A program made the position numbers and the translations under genes. Positions 1 to 14,200 of a DNA stretch of 64,000 bases are shown in pieces. Below the pieces are notes generated by a model, which worked only from the letters and a program-made list of their open reading frames with translations, was not told the origin of the DNA and did not search any database. The stretch's first letter is position 1. Every line of letters starts with the position of its first letter. Location: contig CM060076.1 in assembly GCA_030533445.1 (NCBI GenBank), positions 5,522,501 through 5,586,500 on the forward strand. Direction: 5' to 3'. Source of the stretch: Cyprinodon diabolis (Eukaryota > Chordata > Actinopteri > Cyprinodontiformes > Cyprinodontidae).

Positions 1-2077
1 TTCTCTGTAGCAGACATCACAGCATCGCATCCATTGGTCATGTTAATGTTGTCCTGCAGTTTTCCTGTCTCCAAAAAGCATAAAGTTAAAACTCTAAATG
101 CTGCTTCTTTGAAAGTTTCATGAAATGATAGAAATACTAAATACTCCTGTTTTTGTGAATGTAATCTTTTTTCATTTTCTTTTCCACTCTTTTTCTAAGA
201 CCAGATTATATAAGATTTATCTTCTTTCTGCTCCTATTTGTTCATATAAATATTTTGTAAATAAATGTATAATTATAAATTCAACAAATTCATGAACCAT
301 GAAACATCTGTTTATTTATTCAGGTATTTATTTATCTCATTATTTAAACCTGTTGAGAGCATTTTCTCAGTCAGCCTTTCCCATTACAGTCAAACTATGA
401 TGCTAACAGTGCTGCAAATATACAAAGAGAAAATTATTCTAAGTAATTCTGCCTTAGGTTTTTCTGTGTTTCTTTATTCATAACTTGAATAATTTAACAG
501 GATACTTGATGTATAAACTTCCATATCTCCAGTTTAACTTAAATTACTACATGCATGTATAACTGTTTACCAAGATCTTTGTTATTAGAATTCTATTTTT
601 GACACAATCTTAAATAGCAGAAATCTCCTAAACAACACAAACAGGTTTTTCAAACAGAGTTCACTGCTAGCTTTTAAGTCATATTTTTATAAGAATAAAA
701 AAACAGATCCATCTACAGGTCAAACAAGGATAACAACTTATTCTGTGATGGGGTGAGTTTCAGTGTTCATCAGTATGCAGCAGGATGTTACAAGTAGATG
801 TTTGGAGACAGGGATACTGCTGGGATTAAAGTGGGAGCTCCTGGGTTTGGGTTTTATGCTAGTTGCATGCTAATCTTTTGCACCAACAGGTAAGCAGAGG
901 AAATGAAAATGGGCAATGCAGATTATTTTAAAAAATTGTGACAGTGCTAGAAAAAGTCATATATTACAAGCTTTTTAGTATCTGATGCAAAAGAAATCGG
1001 GTTGTGGTCAGAAGAATATGGATTATAGGTTTAATGGGAACATATTTTGTATTTACATGTGCATAAAACTGTGGAGTATATCTTAAAGCAATGAAACGTG
1101 CATTAAGATTCTACACAATAAATTTATGAAGGTAAAAAAATGCTGGATGCAAAAGACTACAGTGAAAAAACACACTGTACTTAGAAAAAGCTAGGTAACT
1201 TTTTCCACATAGAAATTCTTTGTATATTTCACTAAATTAAATCAAAGTTACTAACAGGAGTTGAACAAAGTCAAATAAATTTTACTGCAAAATTTCTCTT
1301 GTCGACAAAAGATGTACTTTTGCTTTGCTGGTAAATTTTACAAAGATGCACAGAGACATACAACCGTGCACACACAAGGAGAATGTAAAGATGCCAATTA
1401 ACAGTCATGTTTCTGCACTGTGGGAGGAAGCCGGAGTACCCGGAGAGAATCCAAATGCATGAGAAGAGTATGCAAACTCCATGCAGAAAGACCCTGGACC
1501 AGGGATCAAACACAGAACCTACTTGCTTAAAGGCAACAGTGCTACAAACTGCACCAGCCTGCAGCCAACAAGTAAACAATATGTTCTATTCCTGGCCTAA
1601 ACATGGTCAGCCGAGCAAAATAGCACCAAGTTTACTCCTAATATCCGAGTACATAGTACTTGCATCTGTTAATCTGGGAACTGGTTTGTTAATGCTATTG
1701 GGTAAGATGAAATAAATGTTCTTGTATGTTGATGGATATAGATTTAAAAATTAATTGTATGTAATACATTACATAAAAGGTGTCATTTTGAAGTAAATGC
1801 ACTTACATGGCAATTTGCAGTAATTTTTACATAAAAAAACGAGGTAATGTTTACAGAACCAACAAGTCCCATTATTCAGTGTATAGAGGCAAAAAGTTGT
1901 TAGGAACGGCAACATTTCAAAATAAAACCCAGGAGCTCGACCATTAAATGAATCAATAAATAAAAGATCAAAGAGAATTCCCTCCTTTTTGCCCGTGTCA
2001 GTTATTGCAAACAAAGAATGTCACAGAATTAAATATCTCTGTTGGATTGACTGACACGTCTCTGTGAGGGAGTCGGG
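1..2077. other. triadin 3' UTR and downstream region
   Basis: AT-rich sequence downstream of the triadin stop codon, so the part nearest 2077 must be 3' UTR. On the minus strand the nearest AATAAA signals I see are at about 473-478 and 311-320, which would imply a long 3' UTR of about 1.6 kb; this is a guess. A degraded copy of a dispersed repeat lies at about 1330-1567. I see no other coding signal; the two opposed ORFs across that repeat are not real genes. Confidence 0.4.
1330..1567 (+). repeat. dispersed repeat copy 1 (LINE/SINE 3' tail type)
   Basis: Degraded copy of a repeat found again at 11817-12166, 29459-29784, 49960-50045, 54978-55322 and 63890-63962. The shared core is the GTGGGAGGAAGCCGGAGTAC block followed by CATGCAGAAAGACCC. 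This copy lacks the front third. Confidence 0.7.
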
Positions 2078-2226
2078 TCACTGCCCCGCGGCTCTGGCTG
2101 CCCTCTGCTCCAGCATCGATCGTACAGCAGGAGACAACATGGCGGGGGACACGGCTGGGGTGAAAGGTCGTAAAGGATAGTGTGCCTGTTTTCCTGGGAA
2201 ATAGATACACTGGAAGTATTTCTGGC
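2078..2226 (-). CDS. trdn: triadin exon 31 (C-terminus, stop)
   Basis: The acceptor is tttctcttag followed by GCCAGAAATAC. It encodes [14 protein letters not shown], then [11 protein letters not shown], and ends AARAAGQ with TGA at 2078-2080. The Cys in YFQCIY lines up with the conserved C-terminal luminal Cys of mammalian skeletal triadin, reported to make inter-chain disulfides. This is the strongest C-terminal evidence for the identification. Confidence 0.9.
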
Positions 2227-5200
2227 CTAAGAGAAAAGAAGGTGAAAATTAATGCGGGTTTAATGCAGAAAACTGATTTATCAATGATCCATCCCAAAGT
2301 ACTTTCACTCTGACTGAAGATGTGAATGATCAGAAAAACAGATGTTGTTTTTCTTATTTTTTTCATTTGAAAATAACCGATGAAGATCAGATTTCAACAA
2401 CATAACTTAAAATTTAGGCAGTAATTTGTTCTGCAGAACTAAATTTAATCCAGGTTTGAGTTTGAGATGAGTCCATCCACAGTGTTAAATACTAAGAACA
2501 CAACCTTCTGTTTTGTCACATGCTGTAGGTTTCAGATAAATCTTCCTGTAAGCACTTTCTTGTTTGTGTTGAATAATCCAGTTTATTTGATCTGTCTAAA
2601 TACAGGATATTTGGAACTGAAGGTGACTAAATGCATTTCAACCTTTATTAAAAAAAAGAAATGGTGTATACATTTTAATCAGCACTGATTGATTAATAGG
2701 ATATTCATAGATATATATTAATCTATGGATGAATTAAAAATAAAATACCAAACTAACTGACACATTAATCTGTTTATTAAAATATCCCTTATTGGTATAT
2801 AAATCACTATGGTACAGTTAATTTATTATCATGAAGAAATGTGAGTTAATGCTGCACCAAAACACCTTCTATTTTAAAAATGTATGCAAATATGTAGTGT
2901 TGACCTTTGAACTGTGATGACATCACATTTAGCATCTCTTACTTGGTTTCTTCTTTTCTGTCCCATCTGTGACACTGTCCTCAGTCCCAGGGTTCTCTGC
3001 AACAAATTAGATTATAATAATCTGCGATTAAAGAATTATATTTTAATCTGTTGAGAGACAGGAAAAGAGAAGTGAGTGTATACATGCAAGTTATCAGCAG
3101 AAAGAGAAAAGGCAGATTTTTGTTTCCTAAATTATTATCTTTTCATGTGAAATATAACAAAATGCCTAAAAAATGTTTTTGTTTACATAGTTTATTTATA
3201 TCTCTTGTTTCTCTTATCCTATGTCTTATGTATCTTATAATTATTTTCCCCACCAATGAGGTTAAAAACTTCTGGACGAATACAGAAACTTTGGAGAAGA
3301 GGAAATAAAGAACAACAAATGCAGGAAGTTGATCTATTTTCTAACCGATATGCTTTACATATTAAATGTTTAGCACAGAATGATTTATTTTCAACTCCAG
3401 GATAGATTTGATCATTTATAACAAAAAAAATTCTCCTCTCAAACTGTTAGATAACTGGGTAGTAGAAAAGCAACATGTTTTCTATTCTTTAAAGTGTAAA
3501 TGGATTTAAAAAATGAAAGAAGCACAAGGAACTTTTTTCATTTATGCTTAAGGAATCATTTTTACATAGAAGAAACACTCTTTATGGGACTTGAATGACT
3601 ATCACTGAAAGAATAATAAACAAATATAGCCTATATACTATTACTAGACTGTATTTACTTTGGGTCACGGATTAGCGGACCACGGTCCAGATCCGGACCC
3701 TCCTGATTTAAAACATTTATAAATTACTGCATGTTGTCCAAAGACTAACTTCACTTGTGCCGCTTCTCCTGTTAATATGGTAAAGCCCTCTGGAGCGTCT
3801 GGCACCAGGCTACACGTGATAAAATCAGCCAATGAGCTGCTGTCAGTCTGGGTTGCTGCTGTTAGCTACTTTTAGACACAGCAGGCAAACCTGGCGCAAG
3901 CCGGGCAATGGGAAAGAAGGAGAAGATGATGCGAAAAAGGAAGCAAAGAAAGTGTGGACTGCTGGAAGAACTGCGGTAAACTTGTGAAAGAAAAGTGAAA
4001 TGGCGTGCTCAAAGATGAGCCTGCACATTTAGAGGATGTTTGGCTCAACCTGCTGCCGTGAAGCAAGATTCTCTACCATGAACAGAATCAAAACTAAATA
4101 TAGATCCAGGCTCAAAATGAGCACCTTGATATGTGCTTGAGAATGACTTTGACTCCAATCAAACCCAGGTTTAAATCCTTGCAGATCAGCCTGATTCCCA
4201 CTGCTCAAATTAAGCCATAAAAAAGGGGAAAAAGCGGTTAGTTCAGCTGTTTTATAAAAATAAGTGAATAAGGAAATTGTCGATATACCAAACTGACCAA
4301 TTGTTGATCTCTACTTCAAAAACGATTTTGATTTTAAAATGGAAAAATTTTCTTTTTCTTTCTATTTTTTTATTTAAACATTTGATGTGCAACATGGATG
4401 CATAAACACCTGCATTTTATTTCAATGTTAAATTCTGTTTAAAGTAATAGATTATGATTTAAAATGTCTTTACTGGTTGTTGACTTTCTTTATTAGGACC
4501 TAAATTATTTTTATTTGGTTACCCCTGCTTTAGGTAATCTGTTTCGTCATATATTTAGCTGTTATTATCATTATGGAGTAAACCATGGTTATCAAGAATA
4601 GGAATATTTATCTAGTATCTTATTACTGAAGGTCATATTCTAGTTATTAATTAAGTCAACAGGTTTCCTAGGACATTGTAAGTAATATAGTTTTTAAAAA
4701 GTGCTAAAGATACACATCCTGACCTATATGTGAAAAGTTACATGCAAAACTGTTCTGAACAAATCTCTTCAGTTCTCACAAAGCTAAAATTAAGTGCATA
4801 GCCCAGATTTTACAATAATTTGAAGTTGTAGTTACTGAGAAACTATAATCCTTTAAAACTTTAATAACAGCAGCACCTTTGACGGCAGCAAGGTGTCAGA
4901 TATCGTCCCGGATTTGTTGTAATGGAACTGCAATTTCACCCTACTGGTGTGCTGCACCAGACTGGCTGAAAAATCAATATCATCATTCATACCATTTTAA
5001 ATTGAAAGTATTAATGTCCTCACTCTTTTAAAAGGGAGACTTTAAAGCACTTTATCAGGAATTCTGCTCTGATGTTAGCTGCTAATATAAAACAGATGTG
5101 AAAAACAGGAGGTGGAGTGTCAGAAATGAAAAAGTGTGGGGACACTAGGGGCAGTGTTGATAATCCACTGAATGAGTCATTATGAACAGGAGGCTAATAC

Positions 5201-8200
5201 CCCAAATAAATGAGTTTTCATTTTTAATCTGTCCAGTTATTGATGCTATAAAATGCAAATCTCTTTAAATATTGCAAGACACTTAAATATGTGGATAATC
5301 TCATCTCAATTAGATAATCTCATTAAATCCTCTAATGTGCTGCCATTCATGTTATCATCTCCTCATACTGATTCAGTCCGTGGAAATATGGTGAAAACAT
5401 ACTTTATACCTCAGACCTCACAGGAAGGAGCGTCTTTCCCATTCGTTAATAACAAAGCATACAAATAAAATAATCATTGTCCGAAACTGCCACATTGGTC
5501 GTGTTGGTAAAGATTAAATACATAAAACTGAACAAATATAATCTGGATGATGTTTTCTTTTATTAAAGGAGATTTAATCCCTATCAGATGGGGAACAACT
5601 TTAATATCAAAGTGGTCATAGACTTTTCATTCTTACTCTGAAGGCGTATAACAGACATGAATAATGAGAAATTGTCCCCAAACTGTATCTCTCTGGAATG
5701 TCTTTGGTTTCTTATAAGTTTGTTCTTAATGCTAATATGATTTTTGCGTGTTTTCACTCTATCCGTTTTGTACTGAGAAGTTCTGAAATGACCAATAATT
5801 GTCCTAAATGTCCTTCTGTATGAAACTTTTTTCAGCATAGAAATTGCTAATGATAATTTTGTGTCATTGGGATAATTTGATGAATGTCACTAAATTAAGA
5901 AACACCATATAAATAAGAGAAAATGCTGAAAAATCATGAAACTGACAAACAACTGATAGATAAAGCATTAAGTTAGTGTTAAAATTGTTGGTCATCAAGC
6001 TTGACAGAAAAAGTGCTTCCATCATCGTTTTCACCTGTAGCCCACTGGAAGTTTTAGCTAAAAGTCAACCCAGCTGAACAGAAATGTTTTTTTTTTTTTA
6101 ATGAACAGCTGAAGAGTGTTTGTGTACGGAGGTTTTAATTGCCTATTTGTCTTGGTGAAGGAGAGAAGTGCTGACTGATATGTGGAAGACTTAAGGCCAA
6201 TTTATGCTTCTGACACATAGCCTATACAACCGTCAAATCTGTCTCTGTGCACGACCACGCCGCCCGGTTCTGCAACCATCGTTGCGCACCTCAAAAAAAT
6301 CCTGACTACGCGTCGGACGGTCGAAAACCTGCGCAGACCTCAAGCGGAAGTGCACAGACAAAAAGCAGCAGTGATTGGTCCTTGGTATGCCTTTCGGGCT
6401 GTCTGTGTGGTCGTCCTTCTTGATTCGATGCCGGGGCGTGCCATTTTTAAAAACCGAGGAACAACTACAATGGACAACTACGACGAAAGGTTAATCAAGG
6501 AGGTTCGGAAGTACAACCACTTGTATGATGCCTCAGACAATTTATATGTAGATGCCAAGGTCTCCTGGAGGGAGATCAGCCAGGACCTGTTCCTCTTCGG
6601 TGTCTAGCAACTCTAGATCCATCTTCGTGACCGTGATATTTTGCAAACGAGCCATTGTTGTTTTGGAAGATCAACACTCCCGCCGGCGCTGCCAAAGTTG
6701 TCGTGACCATCAGCCGAAGTTCTCGCGATGTCTCCAATATGTTCCCCCTCGCTTTGGCGCAAAACTGCTGTGCGTCCCTAGAAATTCCAGACCAATGGTG
6801 CAGAAGAATACCAGCAAAACTGGTTCACGACCAGACCCAAGCGACAATTGATGTGTGCGGTTGTAGAAGTACAATCTGCCCTATAGTCCTCAACGTTATC
6901 CTGGGTTTGAATCCTAAATGCTAAGACATTTGTTGCATCTTTTCTCTCTCTCTATTAACAAATAAAGGCTACTAATATCACAAAACTTAACAATAATCAA
7001 TTTTTGAGGAAATGAAACTCTCAGTGCCTAATTTCTGTGACTATCAGTTTCCAACGCTCATTAGGGAATCCTGGCCTAATCCTAATTATCACACTGCTAG
7101 AGATCCATTATTTCTTTCATTTGGGCTCCATCATGGTACCATTAAAGCATTTCAAACAAGACTAAGTCTGAATTCTCACCAAGTCATAGCAATACCTTTA
7201 TTATTATAAGTTTTGTAAATTTCCCAAACTGGAAATCCTCAAATGAGGTTAGTGTTAGTCTAAAAATTTCCAAAGTGCACACATCCTGTGGCTGCAAATC
7301 AAACCAAATTATCAGTGCTTATTTGCTCCATCGACTCTTTCAGCTGCTAATTTGTTTAAAAAAGTGATTTGCATAATAGCCCAAAGATCTCAAGTATTTG
7401 GATGTTGTTCCAAAAACCATTCAACTCCTGCCACTTTATTACAGATAATAAATTAAGCTTAAGCATAAATTCAATCTGGAAGACACTTATCAGCTTCACC
7501 TGAACCACCTGTGATGCACTTGTTTCTCTTCCAGTCAATCAATTCGGGGGCCACATCTTCTCCAAAGTCAATCATCTTTCAGGATCCCCTTCATTTAGCT
7601 CCTGGCCCAGCTTTTCTCTCCCACATGCAGGCAAACTTTCACCCAACTCCACCCCATCTCCTCCCTCATTCTTCTATTATTCTGTCCCACCCACCTACTG
7701 ACTTATTCCACCACCAGTGTCCAGACCCTTCCAGACTACTCTAATTCTCTTCTACTTTAATCAATGAAGCGTACATTGATTCACAGCATCAAAGTCTTCA
7801 GCTGGGGACTGAAATAACTTATTTCATGTATGTCTTTATCTGCTTCTTTCATCTTAAACTCCAGTCCTCTGCAGATGGCCGCTCACACCGAGCCTGGTTC
7901 TGCTGGAGATATCTTCCTGTTAAAAGAGTTTTACTCTCCACTGTCGCTAAATGCATGCTTATTGCGAAGGATTTCAGAGAGTCAGTGAGTCCTCGCAATC
8001 AGCTGGCTTTCCTTTGATAGAAATATGTTGAAGAATATGATTAAGTTACCTGTAAATAATTTAAATATTTTTTCTTTGCGAGACTCTCCAGGTTGTAATG
8101 CCTACGCCTAAAAGTTCATCAACTGAAGTCTTAATATTTCTGTTCAGCTTCCAATTGTCCTTTCACAAACTGCAACATTTATTAAGGTTTAATATTTCCT

Positions 8201-11200
8201 ATCATTGTTTTAAATACCCCAACTAAAACTGTCAACATATCTACAAAATGAGACAAGATGTTAAAAGTGAAGTAGTTCTACCACAGAATGAACCATCTGC
8301 TGTATATGAGCAGCCAGGTGTGAAAAGCCATCATTGGAAACCAAAACCACGCTCTGCACAAAAAGTTCAATCTGCTTCCCTACGGGCATGGATACAGAGT
8401 CAGGAGCAACAGAATGAAAAGTCTCTTTGTTCACCATGCAATAGCTTTTTAAATAAATACATTTGATCTTATTCCTTTTTAGGCATTTTTGTATTATTTA
8501 TCTTTATAGATGTAAATGGGATCTTTTATTGTGAAGGCTGTTGAACATGAATTAGGAGTTTTATTATTGTATTCTGTAGGTTCTTTTCTACAGTGATTTC
8601 TCTCATATGGGACTTTGAAAAAAAATGCTGATGTTGATCAAACTGCTGATCATCAGTTATTGAAGTGTTTAATCAGCAAACTTTCGCTCCTAATCCCTAT
8701 GAAAGCAGCAAGGGTGTATTTAGTTCTTCTCATGGCTTTATTGTCAGCATTTTTCCCACCTGTATCTACGTATATCACATCACTCTTACTGTATTAAGTT
8801 CAGCTTAATCTGAGTAATGTCATTGCTATAATGGAACGGCTTTCAATGTCCGGTAAATAACATCCACAAAGTCATACTTACTTGTTTTGGGTGATTGTTT
8901 CTCTTTATCTAGAGCTTGAAGAGTAAGGGAAAAAAATGCTGATCAGTTTAAAGTCCAGATCCCTAGAGAACATCTATTTTTCCGGTTCTATACCTGAATC
9001 TTCTTTGACAGGTTTCTTCTCTGCCTTTGTAGTTTTTCCTGTCAGAGAGGAGAGACAGTCCAGTTACAGCCTGAAAAACATATTCTGATATTTACTCTCC
9101 CTCCGCGTAATATCGGAAAACAAAACCCCAATTAGGGTTTTATCTGATGGAAAACAACTTTAATCACATAATCCATATTTCGAAGGAGCCAGATTTTCTC
9201 TGGGACATCAAGCTAAATGCATAAAAGGCCTGCAATTTGGTAAGGAATTAGAAATGCAAATAACATAGCAGAGACAAACAGCAAGGATAGAATATAATTA
9301 AAAAGATAACAGGCACCACAAGAAATCCTTTAAAATAAAATAAAACACAACAAAGGAAATACTTTAAATCAGCAAGAGAGCAGATCTGATTGATTATTTG
9401 TTTATTGATAGAGTATAATCTCCTCCGAGCTACAGCCCAGATTTTGGAAAGAACCAGCAGAACCTAGTCAGCTGATTCTGGCATTTCAGTTTAGGCTCTA
9501 AGGAGTTGTCTCTGCTTTTTGATTAATTCCTCCAGTTTGTTTTATACATTAATCATTTCTATGGCATTTTATATCATAAAAAGGTGAGTACCTCACTTAT
9601 TGTATTCATACATCCACACAATTCCTTTTCTCCTCTTAGTTAAATGCTTTATAATCTCCTCAATATGAGTCTGAGTGGGAATATTGTAGTAATCTCTTCA
9701 AAGCTGTTCTTCTGACCATTTCCTCCCACTCCCACACATTCTGGCTATAATCGTTCCACTTTTCCATTTCATTTGTTAAGCATTTTAACATTATTGAACT
9801 CCCTCGGCTTTAAATCTCTTCTCTACATCATTTGAGGATTCAGTTATTGCGGATAAAGTGGGGTCAAAGTCAGTGTTGAATCTCATCCTGCCCACTGCTA
9901 AGCTAAAACTGAAATACATTATACAATACAAGAATCAAACTGGAAACCCTAGTTAACTTTTACTGCTCAAAGCTCAGGTTTGGTTTTGTTTTAATAATGA
10001 ATAGAGTGTAAAACTTAAAGCACCACTGACAATTAAAACCTTGTGACTATTATCATAATAACCTAAATTCCAATGTACAAAAAAATATGTAGGAATACTA
10101 GAGATACTGTCAATATTTTAAAAGGAACGCTGAGAGAAAAAAAAACATACAGCTTTTTTACCAAAATAATATAAAAATTAAATCATCAGTCATGTGTTAA
10201 TCAAGTACACCTAACCAATTGATTTTCAGCAAGTTTGTGTACCTTTGTTAAAGCAGAAAATTGTGCAGCTATCTGGTGCAAATGTTTGATAACAAGTAGG
10301 AAAGACAACTGCAATGACCTGAGGGAAGGAACTGCTGTAGCTCATCAATGTGGGAAGAATTATAAGGTCACTCTAATTATTTACAAAGCTGTTCCCTAAC
10401 CAAGAATATGACCTGTAGACGCTGCAATGCTCAGATAAAATCCAAAAAAAGATCAACTATAGCTGCACCTTAGTCTTTAAATGTTCAAGGTAAGATATGA
10501 TTAAATATATAATAAAGAGTGTGTTCATGTGCATGTATGGTACTCATGATAGCCTGGGATTTATGAGAAGTGAGATTTTTTTTCAGAAAAACAAATCAAA
10601 ATAGCAATCAAAACACGAGCCGACCTTCTTTTGCACTCATTGGGCAACAGTAACATCCTCTCTTTGACCACTGTGGCTCAAGATGGCAACATAAAGGAGG
10701 AGTCCTCACAATTAAAGTTCCAATTAATTTCATTATAAGTGATGAAAATTTAAAGTGGGCATGGAAATGATGAGTATTAGTGATGAAATTAAGTGATCTA
10801 CATGCAGAGGTGGAAATGGCTGCCCAGAGAGGGAGGGAGCGACCTGCACAAGCTGCCTTTTGTTAGCTTGGCCACTCCCACCTCTACAGGTGCAGCACAT
10901 TCACCAATAATCACCACTGACAAGAGAACCATCACACCAAAAAGCCTTTGAATACCAACATTTTCTAACAGCAGGCAAACATTTCACTGCTTAAACTGGG
11001 GTGTTAACCTGACAATCTAAGCAAACAACACAAAATAACTGAAAAAGAATAAGGGATTTTTATTCAGCCAGAGCACAAATCAATGCAAACCTTAATAAAC
11101 TGAGGCAACTTTTTAAAGATGATTAGGCTGAAAATCCTTAGAATGAATCTAGAGATAGATAAAGTCATGAAAACAAACAACAACAAGAGAGATTTAGAGA

Positions 11201-14200
11201 TGCTGATGATGTTTTACATAATCTGATAAATTATGAGTTCAATTTAACTTTCCTCACAGAGCTCCTTCCTTTTTTTAATCAAATAAATAAATATATATAA
11301 TCTGTAATGTGGTTTTATACAATGAAGACGGTGTGAGAAGCGTAGGACCCAGCAGAGATAAGATCAACCCTGTTCTGTTGAGTAAAACCTTAGAACTGAC
11401 ATAAGACACATACTCAACATTAACAAACAATGTCTGACTAATTATTTACAGAACCATTAAGCTGAGTTTTTATTACTAGAATCAGTTAGAACAGATTTCT
11501 ATATAACGGCTGAAACGATCAAATAAATTAATTGATTATTGAAATAATCATTAACTAACTCAGCAGTCAACTAATAATCGGTAAATGGAGTATAGAGACT
11601 TTAAAATATCTTTAGCTGATGAAGCAACCCACTTAGAGGAATAATTATGCTAAAATGATATAAACATTTTATAATTAAATTTAAAAAAAAAATTTTCATC
11701 CGTCAATATGTTCTATTTCACTGCTCAAGTGGAAAAGTTTTTGATTTCCCTGGTTTGAATTTTGTAAGAAAATTTTCTTTAATCAACCTTTTAAAGTCCG
11801 ATTTTTAATTGATTAATCCATCCATTTTCCATCAGGCTTATCCCAGGCGGGGTCCCGATGGTTGCTGGTGTCTATCTTTAGCTGTCTGCGGGCGAGAGGC
11901 GGGGTCCACCCTAGACAGGTTGCCAGTCCATCGCAGGGCAACACAGAGACAAACAACCATTAATGCACACCTAATCAGAATTTAGAGAAGCCAATTGACC
12001 TAAAAGTCATGTTTTTGGACTGTGGGAGGAGCCGGGGTACCCGGTGAGAACCCACACATGCTCAGGGAGAACTCCATGCAGAAAGATCCCGGGCCAGGAA
12101 TTAAACCCGGAACCTTGCAACCCTGCAAGGCAGCATTGCTACCCACTGCACCACTGAGCAGCCCTCAGTGGTCAATCAAAAAGGGCGAAATGATCGTTAG
12201 TTGCAGCCCTAAAAGTTCTCTGGTACGTTGACTCTACGTTTTCTTCTGGGTTACCTGGTTTAAAGGAGATTCTGATGGGCTTCTTCTGCTCAGCTTGAGA
12301 CGTCACATTTGTCCTCATGTCAGCTTCCGGTCTCGTTCTCAGTCTCAGTGGCTGCGGTTTTGGCTCTGAATCTGTTCGAAAGCAGCACATTTTTACCAGT
12401 TCGAACAGCATAAACCAAGTTTCTCTTCAGCATCTTTAGCTGGAATCAATCATTAAAACGATCCTCATCAAACTTCACAGAGCTCATCAAAACTGTACCT
12501 TTCTTATTTATGGAAGCTTTGACTTTGCTCTTGACAGCTGACGCTCCAGAGGGAAACAAAAACAATTAACTCCTAATCAGCAATCGTCTCTCTTGTCACT
12601 GAAATGAATTCTGACTGACTTCATGCATATTAAGTGGTGTCAGTGTGTCTCGTTACCTGTCCTCTTAGACACCGATTTCCTTTTCTGTTGTACAGCTGCA
12701 GGCTCTAACATGATGAGCAGATTGGTGAGATTAGGTTGCATAAAACGTGTCTTTCTCTCTGATCGCTGACTGTTAATTTATGCTGCAATCTATTCATTTA
12801 GTGATTAGAATTCAGACAAATCGTGACTTAATCACAGGTTACCTTTTCTTGAAAGTGGAGCAGATTTAGTTTTCTCCTTTGCTGGGCTCTCTGAGGAAAA
12901 CAGAATAAATAAATAAAATAAAAGTATGCATACTATAACTTTGGCTTAATTAAATATAATGCAATGTACCTTTTTTAGCATCAGGTGAAGGTTTTGATCT
13001 TCCTTTTACAGGTTTGTCTGTAGAAATAAATTATAGATTTAAATGAAACCTGCATTTTTTTTCATTTATTAAAATTGATATAAAAATTGGTTTAACATGT
13101 AATAACCTCTTTTAGCATCAGCTTGAAGCTTTGATTTCACCTTTGCAATTTTCTCTGTAGATAAAAATGCTTGAAATAAGCATCATTTATTATTGCCACT
13201 TAATTCAGTAGGAATGTACCTCACCTTTCTTAGCTTCTGCTGACGGTTTGGTTTTCTCTTTTTTTGCATCTGAGAAAACAAATATAAAAGTCTTAGACAG
13301 ATTTTATGAGCTGTCTTCTACATATTTTAGTATGCATTTATTTCAGTATTGTTGGGATATTTCTCCGTCAACAGAAAACCATGTTAACTGAAGCTAAAGA
13401 GGAAAAGACTCTATTTGTTTAAACTTGTTTAGCTTCAGGCTCTAAATGAATAATTACAATAATATGACCATGAAAGTTAATTTGCCTAATAGTGTTTTGT
13501 GTCACTGTATATTACAGTTATTATATGGTGTAGCGGCAGTTTATTCAGGAAACATTCCAGTGATGCGGGGAAATAAAACATCCTGTCAGAGGAAGAGCTT
13601 GTACCTTTTACCGAATCAGCAACCTTGTTTTTTTTCTTTGCAGCTGTAAAACAAAACAAAATAAATAATGACTGTGGATGGCAGTAATTAGTTAGAAAAT
13701 GTTTATGTCAACAACTATAATTCATTAAAGTAATTTGCACCTTTCTTCACTGAGGCAGCCTTTAATTCCTCCACTTTCTCTGTTTCTTAAATGAGAAGAA
13801 ATAGTATGGTTATTTCATAGGTTCATAAAAAAAATCAAAATGATCTTAGATGTTTAAATGTATAGTTTGAACAAAATGCATTTATTAAGATGTTTAGATA
13901 AGGGTTAAATTAGTCAATTTTAAACTATATATAAAATATCTTGTTAGCCTTACCTTTAAAACCTTTACTGTAGGTTAAAATTAAGATCATTTGATTTTTT
14001 TTAAATAAATTTTCTTTTTAGATCTGCCCAAATCCATAAAATGTAGATGCACTAACATAGAATAAAGGTCAGACTCATTGATTATTTCTTTGTATAATCT
14101 AATAAAGACCTCATACTTTTATATCATATTTCACAGCGTTTAAGAATTGTTTTTTAGGTGATCTAAGGTTTTCTTTAAATGTAGCTGCTTTTTGAGACAT

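Larger units (their letters stand above)
2997..8881 (-). other. triadin intron 29
   Basis: 5.9-kb intron. It holds an internally deleted hAT element (about 3660-4540), a Harbinger-type MADF fragment (6469-6607) and an L2-type tail (7862-8029). I found no further in-phase exon here, though one of about 30-50 bp could be missed. Confidence 0.6.
9039..12254 (-). other. triadin intron 27
   Basis: 3.2-kb AT-rich intron. It contains a hAT-like MITE (about 11503-12208) split by a dispersed repeat. No additional exon was recognised. Confidence 0.6.

Noticed and set aside
1998..2366. 122-aa [13 protein letters not shown]... covering the last triadin exon
   Set aside because: It reads the wrong frame of the exon; the phase-1 frame gives the conserved triadin C-terminus.
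7511..7744. 77-aa Pro/His-rich plus-strand ORF
   Set aside because: CT-rich low-complexity sequence in a triadin intron without homology or splice support.
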